Assembly (NCBI GenBank): GCA_003260075.1
Contig: QLIY01000047.1
Location: 44,539-108,538 of the forward strand
Direction of reading: 5' to 3'
DNA length: 64,000 nt
Source: Phallusia mammillata
Lineage: Eukaryota > Chordata > Ascidiacea > Phlebobranchia > Ascidiidae
The notes beneath the pieces were generated by a model. That model searched no databases. It had not been told where the DNA came from and saw only the letters and a list, made by a program, of their open reading frames with translations. Below, piece after piece: positions 35,369 through 48,300 of this stretch. How positions within the stretch are numbered: the stretch's first letter is position 1; every line of letters begins with the position of its first letter. Made by a program: the position numbers and the translations under genes.

Positions 35369-38300
35369 TTAGTTGATTCGGCTAACCGCATCTCGCAACA
35401 CATTGAACTCTCCTGCAGACGAACAATAATAGGAAATATTTATTAAGAAAATTGTAGTTTTATTAATCTTTATGCTTTTTGAACCATAAGCGAATATATT
35501 TTACAGTTATTTAAAGCACAAAAAAATAAATCACCAGATGCAAAGTAAATTAACTAAAGTCATTTTATCGTTGCCCAGTGTTTCTCAATTTAGGTATTTT
35601 AGATGAATGGAGCAAGAGGAAAAAATAAAAAGAATACAAAACCCAATAGGTTAAAATAGTGTTACCGCGCATTGAGTCCGCCAAGTGGGGGGGGGGATTT
35701 TGAAACATAAGCGAATATATTTTACAGTTATTTAAAGCACACAAAATAAATGACCAGATGAAAAGTAAATTAACTAAAGTCATTTTATCGTTGCCCAGTG
35801 TTTCCCAATTTAGGTGTTTTAGATGAATGGAGCAAGAGGAAAAAATAAAAAGAATACAAACCCAATAGGTTAAAATAGTGTTACCGCGCATTGAGTCCGC
35901 CAAGTGAAGTAACTTCTCTTTAGAGTCGATAACTTCGACAGACTGTGTATAGGGGTTGTAACGAACAGCAAATGGTCGCGGGATCTTTTCGCAGAGAGCT
36001 TGCATTTTGTTTTTGGCAGATTCAAAGCAATCGGCCACGTAGTAGATGGGCTGATATTGTGTGATTGGGTAGGTCTGTAACAACAATCAATATTCATCAA
36101 GGTGAGTAGGCCTAGCCTAACCGAAAAACAGAAATATTTGTTTATTATTGCTTGAAGTTTTTTGGGGCATTTTAAGTACATTGTGTCAAATCGTTGGCAT
36201 AAAGTCAATAAGAGATAGTTTTTCTAGGTGGATAAAATGAACTTATATCAGTCTTTGTGGTAGCACTTCTTCGAAAACATCTATTCTAAATTAATGACAA
36301 CAAAAATGTGAAGTTTAGCATTACCACATTTTTACCTGCACCGCGGTCTTGATTGGATCAAAGTCGCGAAGTTCAGGTTTGTCAGACAAACAGTACTGAA
36401 GTTCGCCAAACGAGGAAAGCAGACCGGCGCCGTAAGCTTTTATTTCACCATTTTGCCGACACAAGCCAAATTCCACTGTAAACCAGTAGCACTGCAAAAA
36501 TAACAACATTTTTTTTTCAGAAATGCACCATTGTTTGGCGTTAGAAGATACACTTCAATTTCAACTTTTGGTAATTAGATCCCTACCGTAGCTAACTTTT
36601 GAATCCAATCGTCCGGGGCACCAAGGGATACCAAACCAATTTCTTGCGAGAACTGCGCGAACGACGGGTCGGCAAACAATGGCACGTGACCGATCAGTTC
36701 ATGGCAAATGTCGCTGCAGCAGTAAAATAAACGAATTATGGGATCAACTACAGACGAGTGCTGTCTGTGTACACAACAGCTAGTCATGAAGCATCCAATG
36801 TGTACATAACGCAAACCGTTAGATAGTTCTCCAATAAGATTAACTCATGTTGTCCACACCCTCGAAATGCCAGCAGGTAGCCTACTAAGTGTACGTTTTC
36901 GCACATTCATTTGGAGAGGCTACAATGAGCAAGCGAGCTTGGCATTGCACTAATATTATGTTTTTTAATGTTGTGCGTCTTCACATAAAAACAGATTATG
37001 GTAATAAATCAAATCTCCAGGTTACTTGCTACAAATTCGACATTGGGGGGGGGGGATCCAATGCCAACAGGTACTAAGTGTACGTTTTCGCACATTCATT
37101 TGGAGACGCTACAATGAGCAAGCGAGCTTGGCATTGCACTAATATTATGTTTTTTTAATGTTGTGCGTCTTCATATATATAAAAAAAACAGATAATGGTA
37201 ATAAATCAAATCTCCAGGTTACTTGCTACAAATTCGACATTGCACGTTCAGGTCACCATCCCAAAGCAAGCGATTCCGCAGATATAACGAACCTAATCTA
37301 TACTTTGGAAAATAGAAAAAGAGAATTGAAAAACAAAATTACGGTTCTGGGGTGTAGAGTGGTTTTGAATGATGACGTATGTACTGAGTTGAATGAAAAA
37401 CTCGAAACGCGAGACCCGCCAAAAAGTCACGTGACGACAAAAGTCCGGCGACTGGCCTCAACCGAAATCCGGTGGTTTCTGCAACAAAACACGTAAACAA
37501 AACGTTACAGTAAAATGAGGAATTACAGTAAAAACATGAAAAAAAACACGCACGTTCGTTTGTAAATAGTTACTACCGACGAGTCACCGAAGTTATTTCC
37601 TTTCTTACTTACTCTGCAGAAACTTTGAGATGTCTTCCAGCTGAGGAATATTGTCCACTTTGTAACCACAGTGTTCCTCCAACAGGGGAAACACCCGGTT
37701 AAACTCGCGACAGGCGTGCGTTGGAAACAGATTCTTGAGATTGGTAAAAATCGTGTTCCTAAGTAATGATACACAAAAAGAGTTTAAACAGTTGGGTAAC
37801 GGCAGTCCCGAATCCCCAAAAACCTAACAAGGCCTTGAATGTAACTTACTATATATCAACCAATTAAGCGGGCATGACTCTTCGCAACAAACCCAGGCGC
37901 ATGAAGCGAATTAAAGCTCTAGTCTAGCGTCACTCACCAGGTTTTGACTTCTTCATCTGTGTATTTAACTCTTGGGATAGGTTGCCCACTAAAAACAAGA
38001 ATATATTTTGTAATGCTATGGAGTATAGATAGACCTAACCAGAATTATATTTTTACAATGCCGACGAGCGATTTGGACATTGCATTAAATGGCACATATG
38101 ACGCACATAAAAAATGGCACAATAATGCATATGGTATTGCGCTAATAAACGACATGCTTTCGTTTCTAACGTGTCTGTATGTAATATTTGACATTGCCTT
38201 TGAACAAAAACGGTAGAAGTGATGTGCCATGATCATAAAAACGACACCATAAAAAAGAGACAGAAAGAGAAATGTATAAGCAGCACATTGTTTGATCGAT

Positions 38301-41300
38301 TAGATTTAGAATTAGACAGACGCTATAAGTGATTACCAAACTGTGCCATAAAAAAATCCGAATATAACAAAGTAATTCTAAACCTCAAGGCACGTGAATG
38401 AAGTCGTGTGGTTTTAGATTATTTTGAGATAGTTTATCCGTGGTTACCAAACTTTTTTGGAGACGACCCAAATGCTTCTAAAATTTAATTTTATGGTTTC
38501 TCGTGGCCCATAGATAAGCATAATTGGTTGCATTTTTGTTTGCAAGACAGAAAAGCTTTTGTTGTTTTTGAAAATTACCACTCCAGTTTGGAGATGTCTG
38601 GCTAAAAAAACGATTACCTTAAAAAAGGTTTTTTGACCAAACAGTATTTACCCTAAACTTTAAAGCGAATTCAAGGCTTTATCGGCCAGAAAACAAAAAT
38701 AGCAGTGACAAAAAACGTATGACATCACACTCAAATTCAACCGTTATCACGCAAAAAAAGCAAAAATGTTATGCAACAGTTTAAGGCCGGAAAATAAAAA
38801 CGCTTCGAAACAAAGTTGAAAAGTAGATACCCTAAATTTGCTATAAGGCGATCCAGATCTAGGTCGCGACCCATAGTTTGGGAAACACCAGTCTACGCAA
38901 ACAAGCACTATAGACACGATTTGGGTTTGCTTTAAACCAGTGGTTCCCAACCTTCCATGGACCGTGGCCCCTTAAAAGTGTCGTTGGGGGGGGGGCCAAA
39001 CAAATTCAACCGTTATCACGCAAAAAAGGCAAAAAAAAATTTTGCAACAGTTTAAAGCCGGAAAATAAAAACGCTTCGAAACAAAGTAGAAAAGTAGATA
39101 CCCTAAATTGGCTTTAAGGCGATCCAACTCTAGATCGCGACCCATACTTTGGGAAACACCAGTCTACGCAAACAAGCACTTAGACACGTTTTGGGTTTGC
39201 TTTAAACGATACGCTGTGTGACGTGACTTACTGCTTATAATTAAAAGCGATGTCTGCAAATTCCTTTCTCCGTTTTCGGTAGACCGGATCAGTAAAACCC
39301 TGTTCAAAAGTATTTTGTATAAAACCACACCAATGTTTATTTTATTATTCATAAATGATCTTATAGTTTGATAAATTTATTTGTGTGTACGTTATGTACT
39401 AAGGGGGGGGGGTACTTACTGGGTGGTCTGAATCCAGCTCAGAGCCATAGGATAATATCTGGTTAGCAAAATGATCCAAATCTTCGATTCTTCTGGGAAA
39501 CCACGGTGCTGCAAAGTTACATTTTTTAACCATCAAGTAAAATCATTGCTTGCTGTAACGGAAGCCAAACTGATGAAAAATTATGTGTAAGGTTTTGAAC
39601 ACAATAAAATTAAACATGCCACGTAGATTGATAAACGTGAACAGGCATTTAGAAATTGAACATGAGTGGATAGCATGAGCGAAAGCCAAGGCAAGGTGCA
39701 GCGTGGGGGTCTCAAACTTCTTTGGGCCCCACCAAAAAATCAAAGATAAGTCGAGGGCCGCACGTTAGGAACTTTTGTAACAGTGATAACATGACAACAA
39801 AACTGTTTTATGATGATAGTTTAAATTGTGCATTCACGCCATTACCTATATTTAAATAAAATAATAAATGCATCATAGCAAAGTAAATGAAGCAGCAGTG
39901 CTAATAAACTACGTGTGAAAACAATGGCATACAATGACGTAACAATAATACAGGGGGGGGGGAGAAGCAGCAGTGCTAAACTACGTGTGAAAACAATGGC
40001 ATACAATGACGTAACAATAATACAAATGACGCAACAATCGCAATTGGTAATTTTTAATAGAATGGAGTATAGACCAGTGGTTATCAACCGGGGCCCTCGA
40101 CCCATCCCCCCCTTGGGCACGAGCTGTATTCCGGGGAACAAGGGTGTAGCCTCACCAGAAACACCCACTGAAAAACAGTGAGTCATTCTCTTTTTTAATG
40201 GGCAGAATTGAGTATGTGCTGCAAACATCTTTATTCCCTAACACTCTTTATCACTGTTGTTTAGCGTACTCACGAGGTTCCCATTAATTTTTTTTGCAAG
40301 GGGGCCACAGATCTTACATTGTTATTTAAAGGGGGCCACGGGACCCAAAATATACTTTTAGGGGGCACGGTCCATGAAAGGTTGAGAACCACTGGAGTAG
40401 ACTATTTCAATGATCCTTCAAAAAAAACAATATATTTGTAACTGGTACTAATAAGATGTCGCGTGTTTGAGACCCCTGCTGTAGCACATACCGGCAAATG
40501 ATCTTGATGACGATCCATCAGAAAACAGAGCTGAACATAGGATACAAAGAATGGCAACAAAATAATTTTATGTCCACGCCAAATAATATGCAGTGTAGAA
40601 GTACTAGAGTAAATGCATTTCTTATGACCTTCTTATGACACCAATTAACACATTTTTGAGGGTCAACACTGATATCTGGGGGGGGGGGACCCCAACTAAT
40701 ATCATTCTTATGACACCAATTAACACATTTTTGAGGGTCAACACTGATATCTAAGGCACTTTCAAAACATCAATCTCGAACTCAACTCAACAAAATGCGT
40801 TTAAAATGTGTTTATAATATCGTTGGGAGAGCAACGACAAATATGCTCAAGAAAAAAAGTTATTTTGGATCGAATACGACCGCTGCACAATAACCTGAAG
40901 AAAAAATATTTTCCAGAAAAGGTTGATATTCATTTAAAAAAATTGCCTACTTCCATCTTTGTTCTTTTTGTCTGAAGTAAGCAATAGAACCTCAGACTTT
41001 AAGTCGCTTTTTAGCTGGGCGATGACGTCATTCATTTGTCCATTTACATTTTGGCACGTCACCACAAACTCGTAGGAATCAGTTTTGCTTTGTGAAACTC
41101 GTGACTCGATGTAGTTTAAACTTACGCCATGTTTCTGTCAAAAAACGTTATAGTTCAAGTAATGAAAAGCTGACACTATACTTACGCATGACATGACGTT
41201 TCATGCAGAACCAAAACATGCAATCCAAGTTGTGCAAGTAAAAGGTTAACAATAATAATTCTAAATCATCACCTTAAAAATTTTGAGAGCCCCTGCTAAA

Positions 41301-41477
41301 GTACCCACGCCTTCTTTGACCGAAAACATCAATGATGATACTGGCTTATGTTGCACATCTTTAACATATGATGTCTGAAATTGCATTATATTTGTAAATG
41401 CACACTTTACGACCTTCAAGGATGTTTTTCATAATTACCTGGTCAACAGATGCTGTTGATTCACTTCCACCGTCCAT
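35369..41477 (-). CDS. PAH: Phenylalanine 4-hydroxylase
   Basis: Converts phenylalanine to tyrosine using tetrahydrobiopterin, iron and oxygen. Exons in gene order: 41477-41439, 41374-41273, 41134-40951, 39508-39420, 39299-39232, 37988-37938, 37758-37613, 37478-37343, 36713-36587, 36491-36336, 36074-35885, 35412-35369. They make 1332 bases, 443 residues (human 452). An N-terminal ACT regulatory domain is encoded in exons 2-3 ([16 protein letters not shown], then [10 protein letters not shown]). Iron ligands are H276 and H281 in CHELIGH and E321 in [27 protein letters not shown] and [16 protein letters not shown] are present. [16 protein letters not shown] and the start of the tail favour PAH over tyrosine or tryptophan hydroxylase. 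The last exon encodes a short C-terminal helix ending SRIN. All coding exons are single-copy and in frame, yet its introns and 5' flank hold most of the G-run duplications of the window. Confidence 0.97.
35477..35906 (-). repeat. Near-copies split by a G-run, duplicating the end of PAH exon 11
   Basis: Copy 1 (35477-35686) ends GTCCGCCAAGTG, then ten Gs (35687-35696), then copy 2 (35698-35906). Only copy 2 is joined to the rest of exon 11; copy 1 carries just the last coding bases (LADSMR) and intron. A long open frame across both is an artefact. Confidence 0.9.
36867..37242 (-). repeat. Near-copies split by a G-run in PAH intron 8
   Basis: Copy 1 (36867-37044) and copy 2 (37061-37242) share TAAGTGTACGTTTTCGCACA and end CGACATTG. 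Eleven Gs (37045-37055) follow copy 1. Copies differ by SNPs and an ATAT indel. Confidence 0.9.
38732..39215 (-). repeat. Near-copies split by a G-run in PAH intron 5, with a partial hAT end
   Basis: CAAATTCAACCGTTATCACG starts copy 1 (38732-38940) and copy 2 (39001-39215). Copy 1 runs into a hAT-like terminus CAGTGGTTCCCAACC (about 38939), then ten Gs (38986-38995). Copy 2 has no such terminus at the equivalent point, so the two alleles may differ by the insertion. Confidence 0.8.
39403..39412 (+). other. G-run 8 bases from the PAH exon 4 donor
   Basis: Ten Gs next to the exon 4 splice donor (39420). No matching duplicate was found beside this run, unlike the other runs. Confidence 0.8.
39888..40022 (-). 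repeat. Near-copies split by a G-run in PAH intron 3
   Basis: Copy 1 (39888-39951) ends ACGTAACAATAATACA, then ten Gs (39953-39962), then copy 2 to 40022. Copy 1 has an extra ATA. Confidence 0.88.
40075..40394. mobile_element. hAT element in PAH intron 3
   Basis: Ends CAGTGGTTATCAACC and GGTTGAGAACCACTG, 320 bases. Putative target duplication GTATAGAC versus GAGTAGAC (two mismatches), so the insertion is older or the ends are shifted. Confidence 0.75.
40632..40752 (-). repeat. Near-copies split by a G-run in PAH intron 3
   Basis: TTATGACACCAATTAACACA through CTGATATCT is present at about 40632-40676 and 40706-40752, with 11 Gs (40678-40688) after copy 1. Confidence 0.9.
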
Positions 41478-41757
41478 TACAATATTTAAATTCGCGCACG
41501 TCAAAATAAACTAGATACCTACAAACACATCAACACAACATAATGCACTGACCCAGCATGTACTTTTACTTTTATTGTTATGTTGACGAACATACTATTT
41601 CTGGCTGACTTTTCAGTATAACTGCTGTCTGCTGGTCCTATTATAGTTGCTTCGAATTATGATGCGGACATCCTCGCAAGACAATCTGTTCTTGTTGTTA
41701 CAACATTTGGTACACGAAAAACTGTCTAAACGCTATTTGAACAAATTGGTACACTTC

Positions 41758-41950
41758 AAACAGTCCAAGATAAACAAACTTAGAGGCGTGAAACAAGCAT
41801 TATATGTTAACCAGACTGAACAAGCTCACTGTTTTGAAACAATGCATTGGGGGGGGGGGGGCAGTCCAAGATAAACAAACTTTGAGCCGTGAAACAAGCA
41901 TTCTATGTTAACCAGACTGAACAAGCTCACTGTTTTGAAACAATGCATTG
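41758..41950 (+). repeat. Near-copies split by a G-run upstream of PAH
   Basis: CAGTCCAAGATAAACAAACT through CAATGCATTGG is present at about 41760-41848 and 41863-41950, with 13 Gs (41849-41861) between. SNPs distinguish the copies. Confidence 0.9.
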
Positions 41951-42283
41951 GTTATCATTTGCTCGCATCACGCGGTTATGACGCATTGTTTTCGCAGGAA
42001 ATGTGCGCACGTCGTTCCTTCACGCTCTGCCCAAAACAAATCTTTGGCATCCTGAATACCACATAATAATGTTCTACTATTTAACAAAAACAAACATTTA
42101 AAATTATTTTAAGAGAAAACTACGAGAAACACATACACGACGCAGCACATTATACTGTACATCGTTCATTATAATAGCTACAATGATCTACAAACAACAA
42201 AAAAATCTTTTTTTAGCCTAGAGCCATTCGAATTACGACAAACAACAACACGCGCATAAATAAAACTAGTAGCGTACTGCATA

Positions 42284-42659
42284 CAGCATTTATAGTCATC
42301 ACTTTCCTCTACCCGCCCTACACCAATTTCGTCAGAAGATGGCTGTGCGCTGATTGGTTCTCAAATGGGGGGGGGGGGGGTTACAGCATTTATAGTCATC
42401 ATTTTCCTCTACCCGACCTACGCCAATTTCGTCAGAAGATGGCTGTGCGCTGATTGGTTCTCAAATGGGGGGGGGGGGGGTGCATCACGCGGTTATGACG
42501 CATTGTTTTTGCAGGAAATGTGCGCACGTCGTTCCTTCACGCTCTGCACATTATACTGTACATCGTTCATTATGATAGCTACAATGATCTACAAACAACA
42601 TAAAAATCTTTTTTTAGCCTAGAGCCATTCGAATTACGACAAACAACAAGGGGGGGGGG
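42284..42659 (+). repeat. Three consecutive G-run junctions with a deleted third copy
   Basis: Copy pair TACAGCATTTATAGTCATCA to GGTTCTCAAATG occurs at about 42284-42366 and 42382-42466, each ending in 14 Gs (42367-42380 and 42467-42480). After the second run, 42481-42649 repeats 41965-42248 but lacks about 135 bases between CACGCTCTGC and ACATTATACTG, and ends in ten Gs (42650-42659). Confidence 0.88.
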
Positions 42660-45345
42660 CGTGGCAGGGTGTTGAGCTATTAAGCACATTGTTCTGTACT
42701 GTTTCGGCGATGAGCTTGCCGCCGTCGGCTGGTTTATCTATGATTCTTTAATTAGGCTTGTTTTGTCAAACCCATCATGAACGCTTGGCACACCAGATGT
42801 GACTTTTCACAAGCCTGCGGACGTATTCGAATCATTAACAACTTGGTTATAACGTTAGTAATTTGCGAACACAGTCTTCTATATTTATCATTGGGAATTT
42901 TCTCTCACGTTAAAAATCGGTCTGTTAATCTATCATCTACTGTGAGATTTTCTGTAATTGTTTAACTTTACCACAACATTGTGTAATTCAGCAAGAGATG
43001 CAATTAAACTGATTTAGTTTGTTCAATTTAGCTGATACTTATCTGTTGAAAATAAATTTGTGGGGTAACCTTCTTTCAAAAGTTAAGGATTGGTTTATCG
43101 ACAGTGTAACTTGCAAAGTCAGATTATTGGAAACGCCCAAAGTTACGCAAACAAGTTCTTCCGTTTAGCGCAATACCCAATTTGAGTTTGGCGTCTGTTA
43201 ATCTGCCAAGTGCAAACCAAAGTCAAACACAAGGACGTAGTGACGTGTTTGCAACATCCTATTTACACAGGCAAACGCTAATGTCGACAGAAAGTGTTTT
43301 GCAATGTATGAATGTTCAGCAAATTGACCTGTTTTATCTTCATTTTACCACCAAATGTTGCACTTAAAATCATAGTTATTGTAACTTTACTGTCATGCCA
43401 ATCAAATAACTAAATTTACACCAAATTGAGAGGCAAATTTGCACTTAAAATAATAGTTATTATAACTTTACTTTCATACCAATAAAATATATAAAAATAA
43501 TACCAGAGACATTCAGGGCCTATAGAGACTTTAGTCATGGAACTATTGACATCTTCCAGTTCCTAAAACCTACCTTTTGCAAAACGTATAAACTTGGATT
43601 TTTGCCACAAACTTCGAAATCAAGCTGGAGCTAATAACGAAACATTTGGACAACAGTTTGCTTGTGATTACCTTGATGCATCACAACTATTGAAATCAGT
43701 AATGACTTATAATCGTTTGGGTTTACAAAACTGAAGCTGGCATTAAAGTAAAAATAACTGATTGTTCACAGCTAATTTGCTCAATGCTCCGCAGGTCAAA
43801 CGAGTTTTTACACAAGGCCCCTCAAGTAATATTTCCGCCCATTGCATGATTAGGATACATTACAACGCTCCAGGGCCATGTGGTATCCTACTGCACTGAG
43901 ATTTTACTTCTATCGGAATGAGAACAAGGCTGGTGTCGTATGAGTCGTGTTAAACCAGTCCGGGTAGACATGTTTGCTCCACAAGAGTATTGTTCGTTTC
44001 TTAATGACAATTGGCCGTTTTTCTCAAAACGGAGACACGCCTTTCAAAACTATCACACAAATAAAAAAATAACTAGCACACGCCGGTGATCTGGAACAGT
44101 CGCTATTATTAATAGACAAAAACTGCATCACGCTGAGCGCAAAAACACAAATAAACGTACACAAGAGTAATTCACAACAATGAATAGGAAATGCAAATGG
44201 GGAATCTCTTTCGGGTACAAAAAAGCACACATCTGACAGACAGACAAACAAGGCGCTTGGAACGGGTGTTGACGGATCAGAGTGACGCAAACGCCACGTG
44301 ATTTCAAGGGAACCAATGGAAGAGCGCGGGCGGTGACAAATAATGGGAACTCTTGCTCTAAGGATTGAACAAATACAATGGAAACACGATGGAACTGCTT
44401 GAAACGAAAACAAACTTTTCTTATCTTAACCCAAAAGCGGTCACGGGATGTGGCACATTTACATTGAACGAGAGAACTCGCCGCAAAAGGTCAGGGCGTT
44501 TGGGGAGAATTCCACAGCACCAATTAAAGCACACCTAATCTCAAAAACACGCGCCCCACCTCGAGGCAAATGGCGAAATAAAAACAACATACACGTGTTA
44601 GAAAATGCTTTCTGTACCTGAACGCCCCAATGGCAAGGCGAAAACGAACTGATTTGTTGCTGCAATAGTCACGTGACATGTCATGCGTAATTGCACAGAG
44701 TGTACAAGTAACCGCCAGAATACAACGAATGGAAAACGCAACACAATGTTGATTAACAGTTTAATCATGGTTCGATGTAGGATAAGAAGATTGAATTGTT
44801 TTACATTAAAAAGGTGATCGGATAAAAATCAGAGAAATAATACCTTGAAAAGATTACGCTTGAACGAAAGCACCCTGATTTTACTTGAAAATATTCGATC
44901 TCTTTTAACACCGGTTATAAACAGAAGTTTGCACCTTATTAGGAACGATTTGTGTTAGTGTGAAAAACACGATAGTTAAATGGTGATTTAGTGGCGACTG
45001 TGGCCTCAAACCGGTGTTGGTATAAGATCATTTGTGGCGCACGACAGGTGAATTCCAGTGTATGGCAATTTTGTATGGCGGTCTAGGTTGTAACGTTCCC
45101 AGTGGCGGTTCACAAAATGGCGAGAAAAAAGCAACGTACCATTCGCATACAAGGAAGACACGTTTCAAAACACTTTCTCAGGATAGAAAAAATTAACAAA
45201 CTCCGATATTCCATTGACGTAATATAAACACAGGCTCTTGGATAACAAGCTCACAAAAATGGGGCGAGTACCAGAATAGAAAAAACGAATAAGACACCTT
45301 TGTACATTCAAGGGGAGTCAGGAGGAGGTATCAGCACGAGGTAGG

Positions 45346-48300
45346 CTACAGGGGAACTATGAGCGCTTGTGCCGTAGACTCGCTCACACGCATTGAAACC
45401 CCTTCATCGCCCTTCCTTCTAGTTAAGGCGTCCCCATGCGGCGACTGCTGTGAGGCTAAAAGCTCGCTTCGCTCTTGCTGGTATCGCATTAGGAGTTGGT
45501 GTCCATTTGTCCTGTGGTCCAGCGCCCCAGCGCCACCGTGCGGTAGATGGAATTGGCGGGGCAATGACAAACCGTTAGCAAGGCTCGGTTTCATGTTGAA
45601 TGTTTTGGAAGGTGATTCGTCTTCAGCTTCAGAGGAAACTGCTACCACCTCGATCTCCTGGTCAGAGGTACTTGAACTATGGTGGTTTCCACGGTAACAT
45701 GAGTCGACAGAATCGCCTGCGTCGTTTGCGCTGCTTGTGCTGGCTTTGCTGCCACTCTGTAGTGGGTTTTCTGTGTAAAGAAAACAAAATGTCAGAACTG
45801 ATCATGCTTTGTGCCATTCATGTCAAAAATCAGTCTCGTTTTGTCGTTACTGCTAGGGTTTTCGGAAGATCAACCTTTGTTCAAACACTAATCAATTAGT
45901 TTCGGGAGAATATAAAGCACAAGCACATGACATCCATATTTAGGTTACTAGAGACTGCTTACAGCGAAGATTTTTTTAAAAACGTTTGTCAGTATTATCG
46001 GTACATTGCCGGGAAATTGGCGTGTCAACTGAGATTTATAGTGACAACTTCGGCGCCTATTTCATGTGAAAATAAATTAAAAAAAATTTTGTCCAAAAAT
46101 AAGAAAAAGAACTGAACAAAACATAAATATTTTGTAGTTATTCCACAATCCACAGGCGAGTCTTGAATAACCTACAATCACGTGTCACTTTTGTTTTGCA
46201 ACTTTTAAACTACAAATAAATGAATGTAAAAAACTAGTACCTGATGATTGGGTTTCGCGTGGGTCAAGTGGAAGAGTGGCAACACTCGTACCATTTTCTT
46301 CTAAAGTGGAGCTGCTAGTTGGACAACCTTCCTGTTCGTAATGACCGACCGCTATAAGATGGAGGTTGGAACGGAAATGACGATCTAAATGACCCTGATG
46401 TGGAAAAACGCATATGTTAACGACAAAAGTCACAAAATCAGTAAAATTTATCGTAAAAAGACATAGTTGACATACTATGCACACACATTGTGAGTGTCAA
46501 GAAAAGTTGGTTTATGAAAACCTAGACAGTTACCTGAAAGCGAAACGCAACTTTGCAAGCGATACATTTAAATGGTCGCGGATCTTGCGAGCCGACTATC
46601 TCGTCAGTAACGTCAGTGGAGAACACATCATCGCAAGCCACGGGGGGAACACACGCATATTCATCGCTGCCCTCAAATAAAGCCTTTACTTGAGAGCGAG
46701 CAAGACCTTCGGTGCCAGAGAGGATCTGTCACATAAATCGACGTAAATACCTCAGTTCTTCGACAAACACATTCGATAAATATCGTTTTTCTTTGTTTTT
46801 TACTTTATACCTCGGTGGGTTGTGTAGGTTTTCCAGGCTTCGGTGCTGCATTTGTCTCGATTCCATTCATATGTACAGCGCCATCTAGCGATTGAAGTGC
46901 AGGTGAACATTCGGGTTGGTCTGTCACAGAAGCCGAGGGCGTCAAACCGAGACGATGTTGTTGTTGCTTTAATCGATTCAAGGTCTTTTTCTGCATCGCA
47001 ACCGTGTGTCCTTCAAAGAGTCGTTAAGTTGGCAAAGTGCAAAGCAATTATAATCGGGTCAATTTATGAGAACAGAACCCACTTAGCGTAAAAGCATTGC
47101 CAAGTGCAAATAGCAAAATGATGTTAAACTACAAAAATCATGTTACAATTTTTTTTTAATCTGGTGAACACGAGCTACATAATTCCTTCACGCTTTATAA
47201 AAGTGATAACTAAACTTATTAATACATTTGTATCATCGATATGTGTGGCACATTTTTAACAGTCCTAAATGAGTCACGTACCACTTCTTTCACATCATAC
47301 GTGAAGAAAACCCTAATTAACTGATCACTTACTTCCTGTGCTATTCTACAAACAGGGAAAAGTGTGCTTTACGTCACCGAAAACGCTGCCTGGGCACTGC
47401 ACCCCCCAGTTGTTTACATCCTGTAGTTTGGGGCAAGTGGCGTCATAGTGAGTCAACGAATTCGTGAACTGACCTTTTGAACGCAGATGCTTTGCAAGAT
47501 GTCCGCCGATTCGAAAAGCCACCTTACATTCGTTGCAGCGGTATGGTCGGGCCACTCTGTTTGTTGCTTGGCAACCATCCGATTCCTCCTTCATTTATCA
47601 AATTCGAGTTTAAGCAACTAGATAGATTCGTAGTATAACACAAAGGTACTTAAACAAACAGTTAAGAAAAAGTAAATTCCTTTAGGGAGGTTGAATATTT
47701 TGTTCAATTATGCAACTCGTTTTTTTAACTCAGATACGTATTTGCCGTATAATAATATTCAAAACTGTGTTCCATCACAAACAATTTGAGACATAAAAGA
47801 TTAAATTGTATGTGTAAATTTGAACGTTGATCAAGGATCGAAACACGGAAGCAAATTTACGAATTTCATTGTTGTCTGGTTATGATGCATTGTGTGTTAG
47901 ATTCGATTGTTGCTTCACTGGCTGTTTGCAAATTGTTGACAAGCTAATACTTTTATGTGACAGAAGTATCATTGCGTGCAGAATAAACAAAAATCAAGAA
48001 TCGTACCCTCACGTCTTCTCCTTCGCTCGATGCTTCATCACCACATGATTCGTCACCAGATGTCGCCATTGTGTTTAGTTCGTTCCCTATAAAAGACACA
48101 AGTTGATATCAGCTCGTGATGTGCAAGGTTTGGTTTACAACGATTTGGAGACAGATTTAGGCCGTATCATGAAACATAACCTATGCATATAAGGTAACCG
48201 CTATAAGGCGAATAACATGCAAAAACAAAACAAAAAACGCATTTATATTATGTCATGGGTTAAAATGTCATTTTCCGAATTTGCTTTCACAATTTATTTA

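Larger units (their letters stand above)
39699..40481. mobile_element. Probable hAT element enclosing another hAT
   Basis: Ends CAGCGTGGGGGTCTCAAAC and GTTTGAGACCCCTGCTG are inverted, but no clear 8-base target duplication was found. It encloses the element at 40075-40394 and a G-run duplication, so its length is inflated. Confidence 0.5.
41478..45345. other. Spacer between PAH 5' end and the Schnurri-like gene 3' end
   Basis: Holds the PAH promoter, then three G-run junctions (41758-42659), then about 2.7 kb (42660-45345) in which nothing coding or repetitive was recognised. The 3' UTR of the zinc-finger gene must lie in the right part. Open frames at 44024-44413 and nearby show no family similarity. 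Confidence 0.6.

Noticed and set aside
35565..36086. 173-residue minus-strand frame spanning PAH exon 11 and a G run
   Set aside because: It reads through the exon 11 donor into intron and a duplicated block; the spliced model with a 44-base last exon keeps frame and family length.
34432..42659. G runs as telomeric, G-quadruplex or regulatory elements
   Set aside because: They are pure G without repeating unit structure, and almost all sit exactly at duplication junctions, which fits an assembly scar better.
44024..44413. 129-residue minus-strand open frame in the spacer
   Set aside because: Low-complexity composition, no similarity, no splice context.
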